Shown here in pieces: positions 16,957-24,334 of a stretch of 64,000 bases of DNA. The first letter of the stretch is position 1. The number at the start of each line of letters is the position of its first letter. Source of the DNA: Gemmatimonadetes bacterium T265. GTDB taxonomy: Bacteria; Gemmatimonadota; Gemmatimonadetes; Gemmatimonadales; Gemmatimonadaceae. Below the pieces are notes generated by a model. That model had not been told where the DNA came from, ran no database searches, and saw only the letters and a list, made by a program, of their open reading frames with translations. The stretch spans positions 2,120,342 through 2,184,341 of the forward strand of contig BPUI01000001.1 of NCBI GenBank assembly GCA_019973575.1, written 5' to 3'. Position numbers and translations under genes: made by a program.

Positions 16957-19023
16957 ATGTTTCCTCGCCCCCGGTCCCGCCCGCGCTGGACGCCGCGCGC
17001 CCTCTGGCGCGCCCTCCCAGCGCTCCTCAGCACGGCCGCGCTGGCGGTCGTCGCCGTGCTCGGGGCCTGCGCGCCCGACGCTCCCACGGCCCCGCACCTC
17101 GTGCCCGGCGCGCCGCGCGCCTACCTCGCGAGCACACCCGGCGCCTACACGCAGGTGGGCGCGGGCTACGTCCAAACCTGCGCGGTGAGCACGGGCGGCG
17201 CGGTCACCTGCTGGGGGGACAACGGCTTCGGCCAGGCGGCCGTGCCGCCCGGCCTCACGGGCGCCACGCAGGTAAGCGCGGGCACCTACCACACCTGCGC
17301 CGTCGTCACCGGCGGCGCCGTCAGCTGCTGGGGCGACAACAGCTCCGGCCAGACGAACGTGTCGGCCGGTCTCAAGGGCGTCACGCAACTCAGCGCGGGC
17401 GGGTACCACACCTGCGCCGTCATCACCGGCGGTACAGTCACCTGCTGGGGAAACAACGCCTACGGCCAGACGAGCGTACCGGCCGGCCTGAGCGGCGTCA
17501 CGCAGCTCAGCGCAGGATACCTGTACACTTGCGCGGTGACCGCCGGCGGCGCGGTTACCTGTTGGGGCTACAACGGCTCCGGCCAGGCGAGCGTGCCGGC
17601 CGGCCTGACCGGCGCCACGTGGGTGAGCACGGGCTTCTATCACACCTGCGCCGCGACCGCCGGCGGCGCCGTCAGCTGCTGGGGCGACGACAGCTACGGC
17701 CAGACGAACGTGCCGGCCGGCCTGAGCGGCGTCACGCAGTTGAGCGCGGGCGATTACTACACGTGCGCCCTGACGGCCGGCGGGACCGTGACCTGCTGGG
17801 GGCAGAACGCCTTCGGCCAGACGAACGTGCCGGCCGGCCTGAGCGGCGTCACGCAGCTCAGCGCGGGCTCGGCCGATGTCTGCGCCCTGAGCGCGGGCGG
17901 TACGGTCACCTGTTGGGGCTACAACGGCTACGGCCAGACGAACGTGCCGGCCCCGCCGCCGGCGAGCACGACGCGCGTGCTCCCGACGGCCGTGTTCACG
18001 GCGCCCGCCACGGCCGTCGCCGGGCAGCCGTTCGCGCTCGCGCTTACCGGCGCGCAGGTGCCGGGCTACCCCGCGGCCACGCGGTTCACCTACGCGTTCG
18101 ACTGCGGCGACGGCCAGGGGTACGCGGCCGCGTCGTCGAGCGCCACTACTTCCTGTCCGACGACGGCGGCCGGGCCGCGCGCCGTCCGGGGCAAGGTAAT
18201 AGACCAGGACGGCGACACGGCGGCCTACAGTGCCACCGTCACGATCGCCAAGGCGCCGCAGCATGTCGCCTTCACCTCGGTCGCGCCGAACCCGGCGTAC
18301 GTGGGGGCCACGTACGCGGTGAGCGCCACGGCGACCTCGGGCCTCGCGGTCGCGATCACGTCGGTCACGCCGACCGTCTGCACGGTGAGCGGGAGCACGG
18401 CCACCTTCGTCGCCGCCGGCGCCTGCTCCCTTGCCGCCGACCAGTCGGGCAGCGCGGCATACGCCGCCGCGTCGCAGGCCACGCAATCCATCACCGTCGT
18501 GGGGCGGCCGCAGGCGATCGCGCTCACCGCCACGCTGCCGGCGAGCGCCGTGGTGACGACCACGTTCACGCTCGCGGCCACCGGCGGCCCCTCGGGCAGT
18601 CCGGTCGTGTTCGCGTCGCAGACGCCGGCGACCTGCACCACCGCCGGCGCGAACGGCACGACGCTCACGCTCACGGCCGCCGGGTCCTGCACGGTGCAGG
18701 CGACGCAGGCGGGGAACGCGACCTACGCTCCGGCCGCGCCCGTCTCGCTCGGCCTCACGGTGCTCACCCCGGCGCAGGCGACGCAGCAGCTGCGGGCCGC
18801 GATCGCGGCCTCGGGGATCGCGGCGGACGTCGCCGCCGGCCTCACCAACAAGCTCGACGCCGCGGGCGCCTCACTCGCGGCCGGGCAGACCGGGGCGGCG
18901 TGCAACCAGCTCGCGGCCTTCCAGAACCAGGTGCAGGCGCAGCGCGGGAAGGCAGTCCCGGCCGCGACCGCCGACGTCTGGCTCGCGCAGGCCGCCCAGA
19001 TCCGCCGCGCCCTCGGCTGCTGA
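16957..19023 (+). CDS. RCC1-like repeat lipoprotein with Ig-like and FIMAH-type domains
   Basis: Exported protein of 688 aa. The signal ends in a lipobox (AVVAVLGAC, Cys about residue 36), so it is probably lipid-anchored at the surface. Residues 66 to 338 hold seven 39-residue repeats with the frame Q-L-S-A-G-x-Y-H-T-C...T-C-W-G-x-N-x-x-G-Q, each with two Cys that may pair; this is the RCC1/BNR-like beta-propeller type. Then come Ig-like or PKD-like segments (about 345 to 595; CGDGQGYA, PNPAYVGATYAVSATATS) and a C-terminal FIMAH-like helical module (AACNQLAAFQNQVQAQRGKA, ending RRALGC). ATG 16957 gives a proper signal peptide. A long stem-loop follows. Likely a surface binding or adhesion protein; ligand unknown. 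Confidence 0.85.
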   Translation: MFPRPRSRPRWTPRALWRALPALLSTAALAVVAVLGACAPDAPTAPHLVPGAPRAYLASTPGAYTQVGAGYVQTCAVSTGGAVTCWGDNGFGQAAVPPGLTGATQVSAGTYHTCAVVTGGAVSCWGDNSSGQTNVSAGLKGVTQLSAGGYHTCAVITGGTVTCWGNNAYGQTSVPAGLSGVTQLSAGYLYTCAVTAGGAVTCWGYNGSGQASVPAGLTGATWVSTGFYHTCAATAGGAVSCWGDDSYGQTNVPAGLSGVTQLSAGDYYTCALTAGGTVTCWGQNAFGQTNVPAGLSGVTQLSAGSADVCALSAGGTVTCWGYNGYGQTNVPAPPPASTTRVLPTAVFTAPATAVAGQPFALALTGAQVPGYPAATRFTYAFDCGDGQGYAAASSSATTSCPTTAAGPRAVRGKVIDQDGDTAAYSATVTIAKAPQHVAFTSVAPNPAYVGATYAVSATATSGLAVAITSVTPTVCTVSGSTATFVAAGACSLAADQSGSAAYAAASQATQSITVVGRPQAIALTATLPASAVVTTTFTLAATGGPSGSPVVFASQTPATCTTAGANGTTLTLTAAGSCTVQATQAGNATYAPAAPVSLGLTVLTPAQATQQLRAAIAASGIAADVAAGLTNKLDAAGASLAAGQTGAACNQLAAFQNQVQAQRGKAVPAATADVWLAQAAQIRRALGC
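17152..17970 (+). repeat. Seven tandem 117-bp coding repeats
   Basis: Seven in-frame tandem units of 117 bp (39 codons). They share long near-identical stretches around ACCTGCTGGGG and GTGCCGGCCGGCCTGAGCGG, with variation clustered at the residue after SAG and around the WG-x-N positions. Such similarity allows repeat number to change by recombination. Confidence 0.85.
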
Positions 19024-19034
19024 GCGTCGCCGGG

Positions 19035-19079
19035 CGCGGCGGCCGCCCCGTGCCCGCGTGGTACGGGGCGGCCGCCGCG
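19035..19079 (+). terminator. Strong stem-loop terminator of the repeat lipoprotein gene
   Basis: A perfect 17-bp inverted repeat (CGCGGCGGCCGCCCCGT at 19035-19051 and its complement at 19063-19079) with an 11-nt loop starts 12 bp after the lipoprotein stop codon. No run of T follows, as is common in very GC-rich genomes. Confidence 0.75.
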
Positions 19080-19129
19080 CGTCCTGCCGGCCCCCCGACC
19101 CGGGGAGCTGACCCGTACCGACGCGCCCC

Positions 19130-19312
19130 GTCCCGGACCTCCCGGACGGCGTCTACGCCGCCGCCCCGGAAGTCACGCAGGCGATCGCGGTCGTCGCGAG
19201 CGTCCCGGCCACGCCCGTGCTCGACGCCTTCGCCCGGCCCGACGGCGCGCTCGGCCCCGCCTGGGGCGGCCTCGCGGCCCCGGCGTTCTTCCGCCTCCAC
19301 GCCGCTACGTGA
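19130..19312 (+). pseudogene. Orphan coding fragment of an exported-type protein
   Basis: An open stretch without its own start codon reads VPDLPDGVYAAAPEV, VTQAIAVVASVPATP and VLDAFARPDGALGPAWGGLA, then stops at TGA 19310-19312. The LDAFxRxxGxLGxxW pattern is like the beginning of a concanavalin/LamG-type domain in exported proteins. Composition is host-like. It looks like a gene remnant left between the lipoprotein terminator and the broken esterase; a distal part of an exported protein cannot be excluded. Confidence 0.35.
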
Positions 19313-19384
19313 TGAGAGTGCGCGAATTCACGTCGAACCTCGTCAGGCCGCCGCCGCGCGCGGCCGAGCGCGTGCTACTCGCCG

Positions 19385-19979
19385 TCACTGGTACCGGAAC
19401 GGGAGCAGCGTCGACGCGGTCGAGGTCTGCACGTAGATCATCAGGTCGAAGTCGTGCGGGAGCTGCGTGGGGTAGTCGTACGTTGTCGCGGCAGCGCCCG
19501 GGTCGTAGGTCGCGCCGACCATCCGCACCGGGACCGGCCCCGTGAACGTCGCCGGGGCGCCCGCGTCGGTGACGCGCCGCGCGTCGAGCAGGAACAGCGG
19601 CACGCGGGTCGCGAGGGCCGGTGCGTCGAAGCCGTCGAGGGTCGACGGCGGCGCGGCCTGCGGCCCGACCGGCCCGGTGATCTGCCCCTCCGCGTCAGTC
19701 GGGAACGCGTTGAACATCCCCGTCCCGAACGCGAAGCCGACGTTGACGTAGTCCGTGCCGGATTGCAGGCCGAGGACGGACCCCATCCAGCCCGGCGCGC
19801 GCGAGACGTGGAGGTCGTGCGCCCAGAGCATCATGCGCGCGCCGGCCGGCAGCTGCGCCCGCAGCCAGCCGACGTTCTCCGCCATGTAGCCGTCGCGCGT
19901 CGTGTTCGGGAAGCCGTTGGCCGCGTAGTCCTCCCACTGCATGACGAGACGCGCGCTCTGGAGCGCCCGCGCGTACTCG
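19385..19979 (-). pseudogene. Erythromycin esterase-like gene, 3' part (split by IS21 element)
   Basis: C-terminal 197 codons of an erythromycin esterase family protein. It includes NVGWLRAQLPAGARMMLWAH, where the WAHDLHVSR segment supplies a conserved histidine, and ends in MIYVQTSTASTLLPFRYQ. It continues the gene whose 5' part lies at 22344-23147; the IS21 element sits between the two. Joining them through one copy of the 4-bp CTCG duplication gives the uninterrupted junction TSAAE-YARALQSARLV. This half has no promoter of its own that is visible and is probably not expressed. Confidence 0.88.
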
Positions 19980-20162
19980 TGATAGCACCGGTTTGATCTT
20001 GGACAGATCCAGCGGTCGAGAAGTGGACACCTTCTCGGGGAGAGGTCGAGGGCCGTAGCGCCGCAGGCGCAGAGGCCACGTCACCCGCTCCCCACCCTAC
20101 GATGACGCCGGACGGGCGGGCCGCGGGACGACCTCGGCCCCCCGCACCCCGAGCGTCCGACC

Positions 20163-21494
20163 GTGATCTCCCGGGAGCTGTCCATGACCGTGCGTTACCT
20201 CGCGCGTGAGGGCGAGCCCATCGCCGTCCTCGCCCGCCGCTTCGGCCTCAGCCGCCAGACCATTTACAACCAGCTCGCCCGCGCCACGACGGCGCCGGCG
20301 CCGCGTCCGCGCCGTCCCTCGGCGCTCGACCCACACCGCGACTACCTCGCGGCGCGTCTCGCTCTGTTCGATCTACCCGCCCCCGTGCTGCTCCGGGAGC
20401 TGCGCGCGAAGGGGTACACGGGCGGCCTCACCGTCCTGCGCGCCGCGATGCGCCCGCTCAAGGCGGCGCAGATCCAGCGCGTGACCGAACGCTTCGAGAC
20501 GCTGCCCGGTCGCCAGGCGCAGGCCGACTGGGGCGAGTGCGGCACGATCACCGTCGGCGCCGAGACGAAGAAGCTGTCGGTCTTCGTCCTCGTGCTCGGC
20601 TACAGCCGCATGCTGTACGCGCGCTTCACGACGAGCATGAAGCAGCCGGCGCTCTTCGGCTGTCTGCAGCGCGCGTTCACCGCGCTCGGCGTCCCGCGCG
20701 AGCTCCTGGTCGACAACATGAAGGCGTGCGTCGACCGGCACGACGTCGCCGCGGGCGTCGTGCACTGGGCGCCCGCCTTCCTCGACTTCGCCGAGCACTA
20801 CGGCGTGCTGCCCGTGGCGAGCCCGCCCTACTGGCCGCGGGTCAAGGGCAAGGTCGAGCGCGGGGTCGGGTACGTGAAGCACTCGTTTCTGGAAGGCCGC
20901 GCCTTCACCGACCTCGCCGACCTGAACGCGCAGCTCGAGCGCTGGCTCGCCACGGTCGCCAATCAGCGCGTGCACGGCACCACGAAGGCGATCCCTGCGG
21001 TGCGCTACGCGGAGGAGCAGCAGGCCATGCGGGCGGCCGCGGCCGTGCCGCCCTACGACGTGCGCCCGGTCGAGCTGCGCGTCGCGGCGCTCGACTGCCA
21101 CGTGAGCTACCGCGGCGTGCGCTACAGCGTGGCCCCGACCGCGGCGGGACACACGGTCACGATCCGGCCGAGCGGGGAGCTGGTCGGCGACCCCTTCGTC
21201 GTGCTGCTTGGTGAGCAGGTCGTCGCCACGCACCAGCGCCGCCCGCGCGGCACGCCCGACGTCACCCTGTCCGAACACGTGGCGGCGGTACGCGCGCTGA
21301 CGCGCGGCCAGAGCGCGACGGCCCGGCGTCCCGGCCACCACCGGCCGCACTTCGTGCAGCAGCCAGGGGCCGTGTTAGGCATGAGCGTCGACCTGCCGAG
21401 CGCGACGCTCGACGCCATCCGGCAGCTCGCCCCCGTGGTCGAGACGCGCGGCCTGGCGCAGTACGAGGCCATGCTCACCGGGGCCGCGGCATGA
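20163..21494 (+). CDS. istA: IS21-family transposase IstA
   Basis: Transposase of 443 aa that, with IstB, moves the element. The N-terminal helix-turn-helix (EPIAVLARRFGLSRQTIYNQ, residues about 20 to 39) binds the ends. The integrase-like catalytic core shows the DDE residues: QADWGE (about 120), VDNMKACVDR (about 183) and KGKVERGVGYVKHSF (about 232), followed by the Mu-transposase-like C-terminal region RGVRYSVAP. GTG 20163 is the probable start. The stop overlaps istB by 4 bp (ATGA at 21491), the standard IS21 arrangement for coupled translation. No damage is visible, so it may be active. One TTA codon lies in a GTTAGGC heptamer (21374), as in host genes. Confidence 0.93.
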   Translation: MISRELSMTVRYLAREGEPIAVLARRFGLSRQTIYNQLARATTAPAPRPRRPSALDPHRDYLAARLALFDLPAPVLLRELRAKGYTGGLTVLRAAMRPLKAAQIQRVTERFETLPGRQAQADWGECGTITVGAETKKLSVFVLVLGYSRMLYARFTTSMKQPALFGCLQRAFTALGVPRELLVDNMKACVDRHDVAAGVVHWAPAFLDFAEHYGVLPVASPPYWPRVKGKVERGVGYVKHSFLEGRAFTDLADLNAQLERWLATVANQRVHGTTKAIPAVRYAEEQQAMRAAAAVPPYDVRPVELRVAALDCHVSYRGVRYSVAPTAAGHTVTIRPSGELVGDPFVVLLGEQVVATHQRRPRGTPDVTLSEHVAAVRALTRGQSATARRPGHHRPHFVQQPGAVLGMSVDLPSATLDAIRQLAPVVETRGLAQYEAMLTGAAA

Positions 21495-22291
21495 GCGCGG
21501 CCGTCAGCTACGAGCGCGTGCGCGACCAGCTCGCCCGCCTCACGCTCGACGCGGCGCTCGCCTCACTCGACCCCGTGCTCGCGCGCGGGCAGGAGGCCGA
21601 GCAGACCACGGTCGAGGTCCTCGACGTGCTGTTAGGCCTCGAACTGGCGGCGCGCTTCGAGCGGCGCATCGCGACCAACCGGAAGCTCGCCGGGCTGCCC
21701 GCGCTCAAGACGCTCGAGAGCTTCGACTTCGCCGCGCAGCCCGAGGTGCCCAAAGCCGTCGTCGACGAACTCGCGACCCTGCGCTTCCTGCACCAGGGCG
21801 AGAACGTGCTGCTCTTGGGGCCGTGCGGGGTCGGAAAAACGCACATCGCGACCGGCCTCGCGGTCACGGCGCTCGCGCGGGGGCACCGCATCTACTTCCT
21901 CACGCTGCACGACCTCGTAACGAAGTCGCGGGCCGCGCGCGAGCGCAACCGGCTCGACGCCTTCCTGCAGCCGCTGCTCCGGCCCGAGCTCCTGGTGCTC
22001 GACGAGATCGGCTACCTGCCGCTGGAGCGCCCGGACGCGACCTGCCTCTTCGAGCTGGTCAACAAACGCTACCAATTGCAGAAGTCGATCATCCTCACGA
22101 GTAACAAGAGTTTTGGGGCGTGGGACGAGATTTTTCCGGACACCGCGCTCGCGACCGCCCTGCTCGACCGCCTCCTCCACCGCGCGACCACGCTCACCAT
22201 CCGCGGGGAGAGCTACCGCGTGCGGCACCGCCGCAAGGCTGGTCTGCCCGGCCCACCCCCGCACGCCGGAGGTGCCTCGCCCAGCGCGTAA
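21491..22291 (+). CDS. istB: IS21-family helper ATPase IstB
   Basis: AAA+ ATPase of 266 aa that helps IstA assemble on target DNA. The Walker A motif LLLGPCGVGKTHIATGLAV is at about residue 108, Walker B ELLVLDEIGYLPLE at about 165, and sensor SIILTSNKSFGAWDEIF at about 200, all as in DnaC-like IstB proteins; the arginine-rich ending (RGESYRVRHRRK) is typical. The start overlaps the istA stop (ATGA). The gene ends 2 bp before the inner right terminal repeat. Intact. A second GTTAGGC heptamer occurs at 21631. Confidence 0.93.
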   Translation: MSAAVSYERVRDQLARLTLDAALASLDPVLARGQEAEQTTVEVLDVLLGLELAARFERRIATNRKLAGLPALKTLESFDFAAQPEVPKAVVDELATLRFLHQGENVLLLGPCGVGKTHIATGLAVTALARGHRIYFLTLHDLVTKSRAARERNRLDAFLQPLLRPELLVLDEIGYLPLERPDATCLFELVNKRYQLQKSIILTSNKSFGAWDEIFPDTALATALLDRLLHRATTLTIRGESYRVRHRRKAGLPGPPPHAGGASPSA

Positions 22292-22343
22292 TGTGTCCAC
22301 TTCTGGACCGCTGAATCTGTCCACGTCGCCGGTGCTGTTGACA

Positions 22344-23147
22344 CTCGGCCGCCGACGTCGCGCCCGTGTAGGCGGCTTGCGCGCCGGCGAGCTGCGCGTG
22401 CGCACCCGCCACCGACGCCGCACACGCGAGGCGCACCGCCGGCGCGGTCTGCGCGGCTTGCGCGTACGACGCGGGGCCGGGCTGCGGGCCGTGGTTGCGA
22501 TAGGGCGCGAGGCACGCGTACGCGCTATCCACGGCGGCCGCCCGGGCCGGGTCCACCCGGTGCACGAACGCCGCGGCGCTGTCGATCGCGGCGCCGGGAA
22601 ACTGCATGTCGAAGCCGAAAAAGCGGACCTGCCGGTCCGGCGACACGCCCGCGTTGTACGTGCGCATCCAGCGGATCAGGTCGAGCACCTCCTGCGTGTT
22701 CCACGTCCAGAAGTACAGGTTGGACAGGAGCACGGCCGGGTCGCCCTGACCCGTGCGCACGTACAGATCGACCGCGTTGGCCTCGGGCAGCGACGCCTCG
22801 ATGGCGAAGGCAGTAAACCCCTTCTGCCGGACGAGGTACTCGAGTGCGCGGTGCTTCAGCTTGAAGAACTCGCGCGTGCCGTGCGTGGCCTCGCCGAAGG
22901 CGACCAGGTGCGCGTCGCCGACCATCGTGCCCAACGGCGCGAGGTCGCCGAGGTCGGCGGTCGGGTCCACCGTGGCCAGGGGGACGACGTTCGCCGCGAG
23001 CCAGTCGGAGGCGCTCGGCGTGCTCGCGCCCGGTCGCGCCGGCTGCGTCGGGTCGCGCCCGCAGCCGGTGAGGAGCCCCAGCCCGAGCGTCAGGGTGGCA
23101 GCGGCCGCCAAGTGCCGGCGGACGGCGCGGTGCGAGGGAGGGGACAC
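22344..23147 (-). pseudogene. Erythromycin esterase-like gene, 5' part (split by IS21 element)
   Basis: N-terminal 268 codons of an erythromycin esterase family protein. A lipoprotein signal precedes LTGCGRD; then come the family motifs LVAFGEATHGTREFFKLKHR (with the conserved Glu and His) and FAIEASLPEANAVDLYVRTG, and FFGFDMQFPG. GTG 23147 gives a short basic lead before the signal helix; an earlier GTG at 23228 adds 27 unconvincing residues. With the 3' part at 19385 the ancestral protein would have about 464 aa. Family members hydrolyse macrolide lactones (EreA/EreB), but most relatives in soil bacteria have unknown substrates, so resistance should not be assumed. The truncated product would lack the distal catalytic region. 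Confidence 0.88.
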
Positions 23148-23260
23148 GGAGGCGGGGCCTCGGGGTGTAGACAGGACGGCGGTGGCGACAGTCTCGGAGG
23201 CGGCACACGCCGCCGCCGCAAGCCGCACCGGCGCGCCCTACCCCCGGCCTGCCGTCGCCG

Positions 23261-24334
23261 TCACTCCAGGAAGCTGAGCGCCTCGCCGCGCCGCACGACC
23301 GTCGCGAGCGCCGCGTAGACCGCCGGGTCCAGCAGCCCGCCGACGAGCGTGCCCAGGTACTCCAGCGCGGCCTCGGGCGCCATCGCGCCCTGGTAGGACC
23401 GCGCCGACGTCACCGCGTCCCACGTGTCGGCGGCGGCGAGCACGCGCCCGCCCGGCGCGATCGCGGCGCCGACGATCGCGCGCGGGTAGCCGGCGCCGTC
23501 CCAGCGCTCGTGGTGGTCGGCGACCGCCGCCATGACGTCGTGCATCCCCGGCACCGCGCCTAACGGGGCGAGGATGGCGAGGCCGAGGCGGACGTGCTCG
23601 CGCACGTGGCCGCGCTCCTCGGGCGTGAGCGGGCCGGGCTTGTGGAGCACCTCGTCGCGCACCCCGATCGTCCCGACGTCGTGCAGACGCGCGGCCAGCC
23701 GCACCGACTCCACCATGTCCTCGTCGAAGCCCAGTTCCGCGGCGATCGACGCCGCGAGTGCGGAGACCCGCGCGGCCCGGCCCCCGGCGTAGGGGTCCTT
23801 CGCTTCGAGCGCCGCGACGAGCGCCTCGGCCACCGCCAGGCTCGTCGCCCGCATCGACGCCGCGGCCGCACGGCGCGCCTTGTCGGCCGCGCCGTCCTGC
23901 ACCGCGAGCTCGTCCCGCACCGCGTCCTCGGCCGACCGGCGGGCCAGCTCGAGCGCGCGGCGGCGCAGCGCGTCCTCGACCGCGGCCTCGAGCGCCGCGA
24001 GTTCGACCGGCTTGACGAGGTAGTCGACCGCGCCCGCGGTGAACGCCGCGCGCGCGCTCGCCGCGTCGTCGACCGCGCTCAGCATGACGACGGCGAGCGC
24101 CGGGTCGATCGCCCGCACGCGCGGCACGAGGTCGACGCCATTCATGCCGGGCATCCGCACGTCGCACAGCATCAGCGCGTAGTGCCCGGCCGGCGCGCCT
24201 TCGAGCGTCCGCAGCGCTGCCGCGGCGTCCGACGCCGCGGAGATCGTGTACCCGCGTCGCTCGAGGAAGCGGCCGATCGCGAGGCGGATCGTCTCCTCGT
24301 CGTCGACGACCAGCACGCGGACCGGGTCGCTCAT
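23261..24334 (-). CDS. Response regulator with HD-GYP phosphodiesterase domain
   Basis: Two-domain output protein of 357 aa. The receiver domain (residues 1 to 125) has the acidic pair VLVVDDEET, the phosphoacceptor Asp in LMLCDVRMPGMNG and the Lys in DYLVKPVE. A helical linker leads to an HD-GYP domain (about 160 to 345): AARLHDVGTIGVRDEVLHKP carries the HD pair and HHERWDGAGYPR the HH and GYP signature, with ADTWDAVTSARSYQGAM after it. Such domains hydrolyse cyclic di-GMP. The start overlaps the stop of the histidine kinase gene by 4 bp, so the two form a cognate pair. It probably lowers c-di-GMP when phosphorylated. Confidence 0.92.
   Translation of the reverse strand: MSDPVRVLVVDDEETIRLAIGRFLERRGYTISAASDAAAALRTLEGAPAGHYALMLCDVRMPGMNGVDLVPRVRAIDPALAVVMLSAVDDAASARAAFTAGAVDYLVKPVELAALEAAVEDALRRRALELARRSAEDAVRDELAVQDGAADKARRAAAASMRATSLAVAEALVAALEAKDPYAGGRAARVSALAASIAAELGFDEDMVESVRLAARLHDVGTIGVRDEVLHKPGPLTPEERGHVREHVRLGLAILAPLGAVPGMHDVMAAVADHHERWDGAGYPRAIVGAAIAPGGRVLAAADTWDAVTSARSYQGAMAPEAALEYLGTLVGGLLDPAVYAALATVVRRGEALSFLE

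Larger units (their letters stand above)
19980..22343 (+). mobile_element. Complete IS21-family insertion sequence
   Basis: A 2364-bp element with TG...CA ends, carrying istA and istB. It interrupts an erythromycin esterase gene and is flanked by a 4-bp direct repeat CTCG (19976-19979 and 22344-22347). The inner terminal repeats at 20000-20030 and 22293-22323 match in 29 of 31 positions (starting TGGACAGAT, ending AAGTGGACAC). Outside them both ends share AGCACCGG/CCGGTGCT, with the tips TGATAGCACCGG on the left and GTGCTGTTGACA on the right. Excision through the CTCG repeat restores the host reading frame exactly, which fixes the borders. Confidence 0.9.

Noticed and set aside
16165-18486. 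773-aa minus frame opposite the repeat lipoprotein
   Set aside because: Only its last 180 codons are the sigma factor; the rest is the antisense of the 117-bp repeats.
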